This document shows, one piece after another, positions 31,572 through 34,013 of a DNA stretch of 34,013 nt. The notes beneath the pieces are model-generated. The model was given only the letters and a program-made list of their open reading frames with translations, was not told where the DNA came from and did not search any database. A program made the translations under genes and the position numbers. This DNA comes from an uncultured Prevotella sp. (lineage in GTDB: Bacteria > Bacteroidota > Bacteroidia > Bacteroidales > Bacteroidaceae): NCBI GenBank assembly GCA_944320255.1, contig CALUGU010000026.1:1-34013 (forward strand), read 5' to 3'. Numbering within the stretch: position 1 is the first letter of the stretch; the number at the start of each line of letters is the position of its first letter.

Positions 31572-33374
31572 TTATTGCTTGTTGGCGCGCTTGCGTTCGT
31601 TGTGGTCGAGGATGATTTTGCGCATGCGCATCGACTTCGGCGTCACCTCGACAAGCTCGTCCTCCTTGATGTATTCGAGGGCTTCCTCAAGCGAGAGGAC
31701 GGTGCGCGGCACTATGCGGGCCTTGTCGTCGGAGCCGCTGGCGCGGGTGTTTGTCAGCTGTTTAGCCTTGGTTACGTTCACAACGAGGTCGTTGTCGTGG
31801 ACGTGTTCGCCTACCACCTCGCCTGCGTAGACCTCCTCTCCTGGGTCGATGAAGAACTTGCCGCGGTCTTGCAGCTTGTCTATCGAGTAGGCGTAGGCCG
31901 TGCCGGTCTCCATCGCTATCATACTGCCGTTTATGCGGCGGGTGATGTCTCCCTTGTAGGGTTGGTACTCCTTGAAGCGGTGGGCCATGATTGCTTCGCC
32001 CTGGCTGGCGGTGAGCACGTTGGTGCGCAGGCCTATGATGCCCCGTGAGGGGATGTCGAACTCGATGTTGACGCGGTCGGCCTGGCTCTCCATCGACGTC
32101 ATCTCGCCCTTGCGGCGGGTAACCATGTCAATCATTTTGCTGGAGAATTCCTCCGGCACGTTTATCGTAAGCTCCTCTATCGGCTCACATTTCTGGCCGT
32201 CGATTTCCTTGTAAATCACCTGGGGTTGGCCTACCTGAAGCTCGTAACCCTCGCGGCGCATCGTCTCGATGAGCACCGAGAGGTGGAGCACACCGCGCCC
32301 GCTGACTATCCACTTGTCCGTGGAGTCGCCGAAGGGAGCCACGCGCAGGGCGAGGTTTTTCTCCAATTCCTTCTGCAAGCGGTCGTTGATGTGGCGGCTG
32401 GTGACGTATTTGCCCTCCTTGCCGAAGAACGGCGAGTCGTTGATTGTGAACAGCATGCTCATCGTAGGCTCGTCAATCGCGATGGGGGGCAGCGGCTCCG
32501 GGTTCTCGAAGTCGCAGATGGTGTCGCCTATCTCGAACTTCTCCAGGCCTATGATGGCGCAGATGTCGCCGCTCGACACGCTTGGAGTCTTGGCGTGGCC
32601 CATGCCCTCGAAGGTATGCAGCTCCTTGATTTTGGTCTTCTCCTGGGAGCCGTCTCGGTGGCAGATGGTGACGTTCATGCCCTCGGTCAGCGTGCCGCGG
32701 TGCACTCGGCCCACGGCTATGCGGCCCGTATAGCTTGAGTAGTCGAGGCTGGTGATGAGCATCTGGGGCGTGCCCTCAAGGGCTTTCGGGGCGGGTATCA
32801 CCTCGACAATCTTGTCGAGCAGGTAGTTGATGTCGTTAGTCGGCGTCTTGTAGTCTTCGCCCATCCAGCCGTTCTTGGCCGAGCCGTACACCACGGGGAA
32901 GTCGAGCTGGTCTTCGGTGGCGTTGAGCGAGAACATCAGGTCGAACACCATCTCGTACACTTCTTCCGGCCGGCAGTTGGGCTTGTCAACCTTGTTAACC
33001 ACGACTATCGGCTTCAGACCTATCTGTAAGGCCTTTTGGAGCACGAAGCGCGTCTGCGGCATCGGCCCCTCGAAGGCGTCAACCAGCAGCAGGCAGCCGT
33101 CGGCCATGTTCAAGACGCGCTCCACTTCGCCGCCGAAATCAGAGTGTCCCGGAGTGTCTATGATGTTGATTTTCGTACCTTTCCAGTTAATCGAGACGTT
33201 CTTTGAGAGTATGGTTATCCCTCGCTCACGTTCCAAGTCGTTGCTGTCGAGCACCTGGCCGCTCAAGTCCTGCCCGTCGCGGAACAGGTTTCCGGCCAAC
33301 ATCATCTTGTCCACGAGCGTCGTCTTGCCGTGGTCTACGTGGGCGATAATCGCAATGTTTCTAATGTCTTGCAT
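31572..33374 (-). CDS. typA: Ribosome-associated GTPase TypA/BipA
   Basis: A 600-residue translational GTPase related to EF-G, which binds the ribosome and helps 50S assembly and stress or low-temperature growth. GTPase motifs are all intact: [14 protein letters not shown] (G1, about residues 10-23), RGITI (G2), DTPGHSDF (G3), NKVDKP (G4) and GSAKNGW (G5). The beta-barrel domain II ([14 protein letters not shown]) and the C-terminal BipA-specific region ([23 protein letters not shown]) follow. Full length, with its own -7 box 24 nt before the ATG. It is bracketed by aattaag-word repeats. Confidence 0.95.
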   Translation of the reverse strand: MQDIRNIAIIAHVDHGKTTLVDKMMLAGNLFRDGQDLSGQVLDSNDLERERGITILSKNVSINWKGTKINIIDTPGHSDFGGEVERVLNMADGCLLLVDAFEGPMPQTRFVLQKALQIGLKPIVVVNKVDKPNCRPEEVYEMVFDLMFSLNATEDQLDFPVVYGSAKNGWMGEDYKTPTNDINYLLDKIVEVIPAPKALEGTPQMLITSLDYSSYTGRIAVGRVHRGTLTEGMNVTICHRDGSQEKTKIKELHTFEGMGHAKTPSVSSGDICAIIGLEKFEIGDTICDFENPEPLPPIAIDEPTMSMLFTINDSPFFGKEGKYVTSRHINDRLQKELEKNLALRVAPFGDSTDKWIVSGRGVLHLSVLIETMRREGYELQVGQPQVIYKEIDGQKCEPIEELTINVPEEFSSKMIDMVTRRKGEMTSMESQADRVNIEFDIPSRGIIGLRTNVLTASQGEAIMAHRFKEYQPYKGDITRRINGSMIAMETGTAYAYSIDKLQDRGKFFIDPGEEVYAGEVVGEHVHDNDLVVNVTKAKQLTNTRASGSDDKARIVPRTVLSLEEALEYIKEDELVEVTPKSMRMRKIILDHNERKRANKQ

Positions 33375-33398
33375 ACTAATACCTTATAAAATCGGGTG

Positions 33399-33406
33399 CA
33401 AAATTA
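33399..33406 (-). promoter_or_regulatory. -7 box TAATTTTG of typA
   Basis: Minus-strand TAATTTTGCA 24 nt before the ATG at 33374. No -33 TTTG at the usual spacing; the upstream region is aattaag-word repeat. Confidence 0.6.
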
Positions 33407-33410
33407 CATT

Positions 33411-34013
33411 ATTTAATTAAGAATTAAGAATTAGGAATTAAGAAAATTACTTTGCGGCGGATGTTTTCAGTGTTTTGTAATACGGCGTTACGTCTGGTCG
33501 GCGCAAATCGTCCGCAATGTCAAAAAGCAATGACGACAGCGCGAAACGATGCCAATGTGTCAACTGAAGAATGTCAACTGCTTGTCGTAAAATAGCTTCC
33601 GGCGATGGCGTTCGCGGCCTCCGGTCTCGCCGATGACGGCCTTCCGAGGTGCCATTCACGGCCTTTGGCAACCCGAATGACGGTCTTTTACTATGCCAAG
33701 AGCCGTTATTAAGGGTGGTCTTAACGGCTGAAACCGTATGAATTAACGGCTGAAGCCGTGCGAAACGTGCCTTTTTGCGCCTCGTTTTGCACCTTTTCGT
33801 TGCACAATACACCCGTAAGGGCTGTTAAAGCGTTGGTTTAAAACGACTTGCGTTTGCACACTTCTCCTTGCGATATTTCCGCACAAAATATTTATTCTGC
33901 AAAATATCGCAGTCTGGGAGCGTCAACGTAAATCAATGTGTCACGGCTTTTCGCCATATCGCAGCAAAACGTCAGGCGTGAGTTTGGCGTTATATTGTTT
34001 TACAAAAAGCCGA
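33411..34013. other. Gene-free, repeat-rich right edge
   Basis: It holds aattaag words (33411-33444), then a long run of acggc/ttttgc-type words (33640-33800: cacggcctttggc, gacggtcttttac, tcttaacggctgaaaccg, attaacggctgaagccg), then a hairpin gcgatattt 33870-33878 with aaatatcgc 33902-33910. An open frame on the minus strand across 33447-33812 is made of these repeats and is not treated as a gene. Confidence 0.6.

Noticed and set aside
33447-33812. Minus-strand open frame of 121 codons upstream of typA
   Set aside because: It is made of the dispersed hairpin-word repeats, has no ribosome site or family resemblance, and its codon use differs from real genes here.
1-34013. tRNA or rRNA genes, complete insertion sequences, integrases
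   Set aside because: I looked for tRNA T-loop patterns, rRNA-like conserved runs and transposase/integrase motifs on both strands and saw none.

Overview
The window looks like chromosome of a Bacteroidales bacterium, most likely Prevotellaceae. The evidence is the Bacteroidetes -7 promoter box (TAnnTTTG) ahead of many genes, type IX secretion and gliding factors (PorX, a PorW/SprE-like lipoprotein, GldH), an STN-domain outer-membrane receptor next to an ECF sigma/FecR pair, and a fairly GC-rich coding style with long repeat-filled intergenic gaps. Genus level is an inference from gene content only.

Layout. 1-405 is the 3' end of purH. 406-1559 holds a MITE-like inverted repeat and a small basic-protein gene with a good terminator. 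1560-5830 holds a MepA-like MATE exporter, a small helical protein between two inverted repeats, a XylE-like sugar/H+ symporter and a DUF454 (YbaN-like) membrane protein. 6027-9146 is a housekeeping run holB - ricT(PSP1) - gldH closed by a hairpin. 9429-12792 is a visibly AT-rich island: a structured RNA followed by a compact three-gene Zorya-like anti-phage operon (zorA, zorB and an HNH nuclease). 13144-20227 returns to GC-rich core genes: aroA, a large PorW/SprE-like TPR lipoprotein, porX and tsaE. 20716-22721 has a DUF4251 protein and a DinF-like MATE exporter on the opposite strand. 23152-29970 holds two outer-membrane beta-barrel receptors; the second has an N-terminal STN domain and is followed on its strand by an ECF sigma factor and a FecR anti-sigma factor, so the three probably form one cell-surface signalling unit. 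30223-33374 has a MORN-like protein, a second copy of the structured RNA, a second MITE-like element and typA/bipA. The remainder to 34013 is repeat-rich and without a gene.

The most interesting item is a pair of related structured RNAs, one (+) at about 9443-9692 and one (-) at about 31200-30953. Each begins just after a TATCTTTG box, folds into the same long hairpin plus a second hairpin, keeps the same loop and bulge sequences, and has stems whose bases differ between copies but still pair. Each ends 10-12 nt before a start codon, one in front of the Zorya-like operon and one in front of the MORN-like gene. A conserved ACCTTC/CCTTC bulge is complementary to a conserved GGAAGG just before each start codon, which suggests a cis-regulatory leader. 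I could not match it to a named RNA family from memory.

The second theme is intergenic architecture. Most long gaps carry inverted repeats built from short repeated words (gtgaaaa, aattaag, gtgacaag, ggagttaac and others) or a family of hairpins made of acggc/ttttgc-type words, including two near-identical 57-bp copies flanking one receptor gene. No tRNA, rRNA, CRISPR array or transposase gene was seen.
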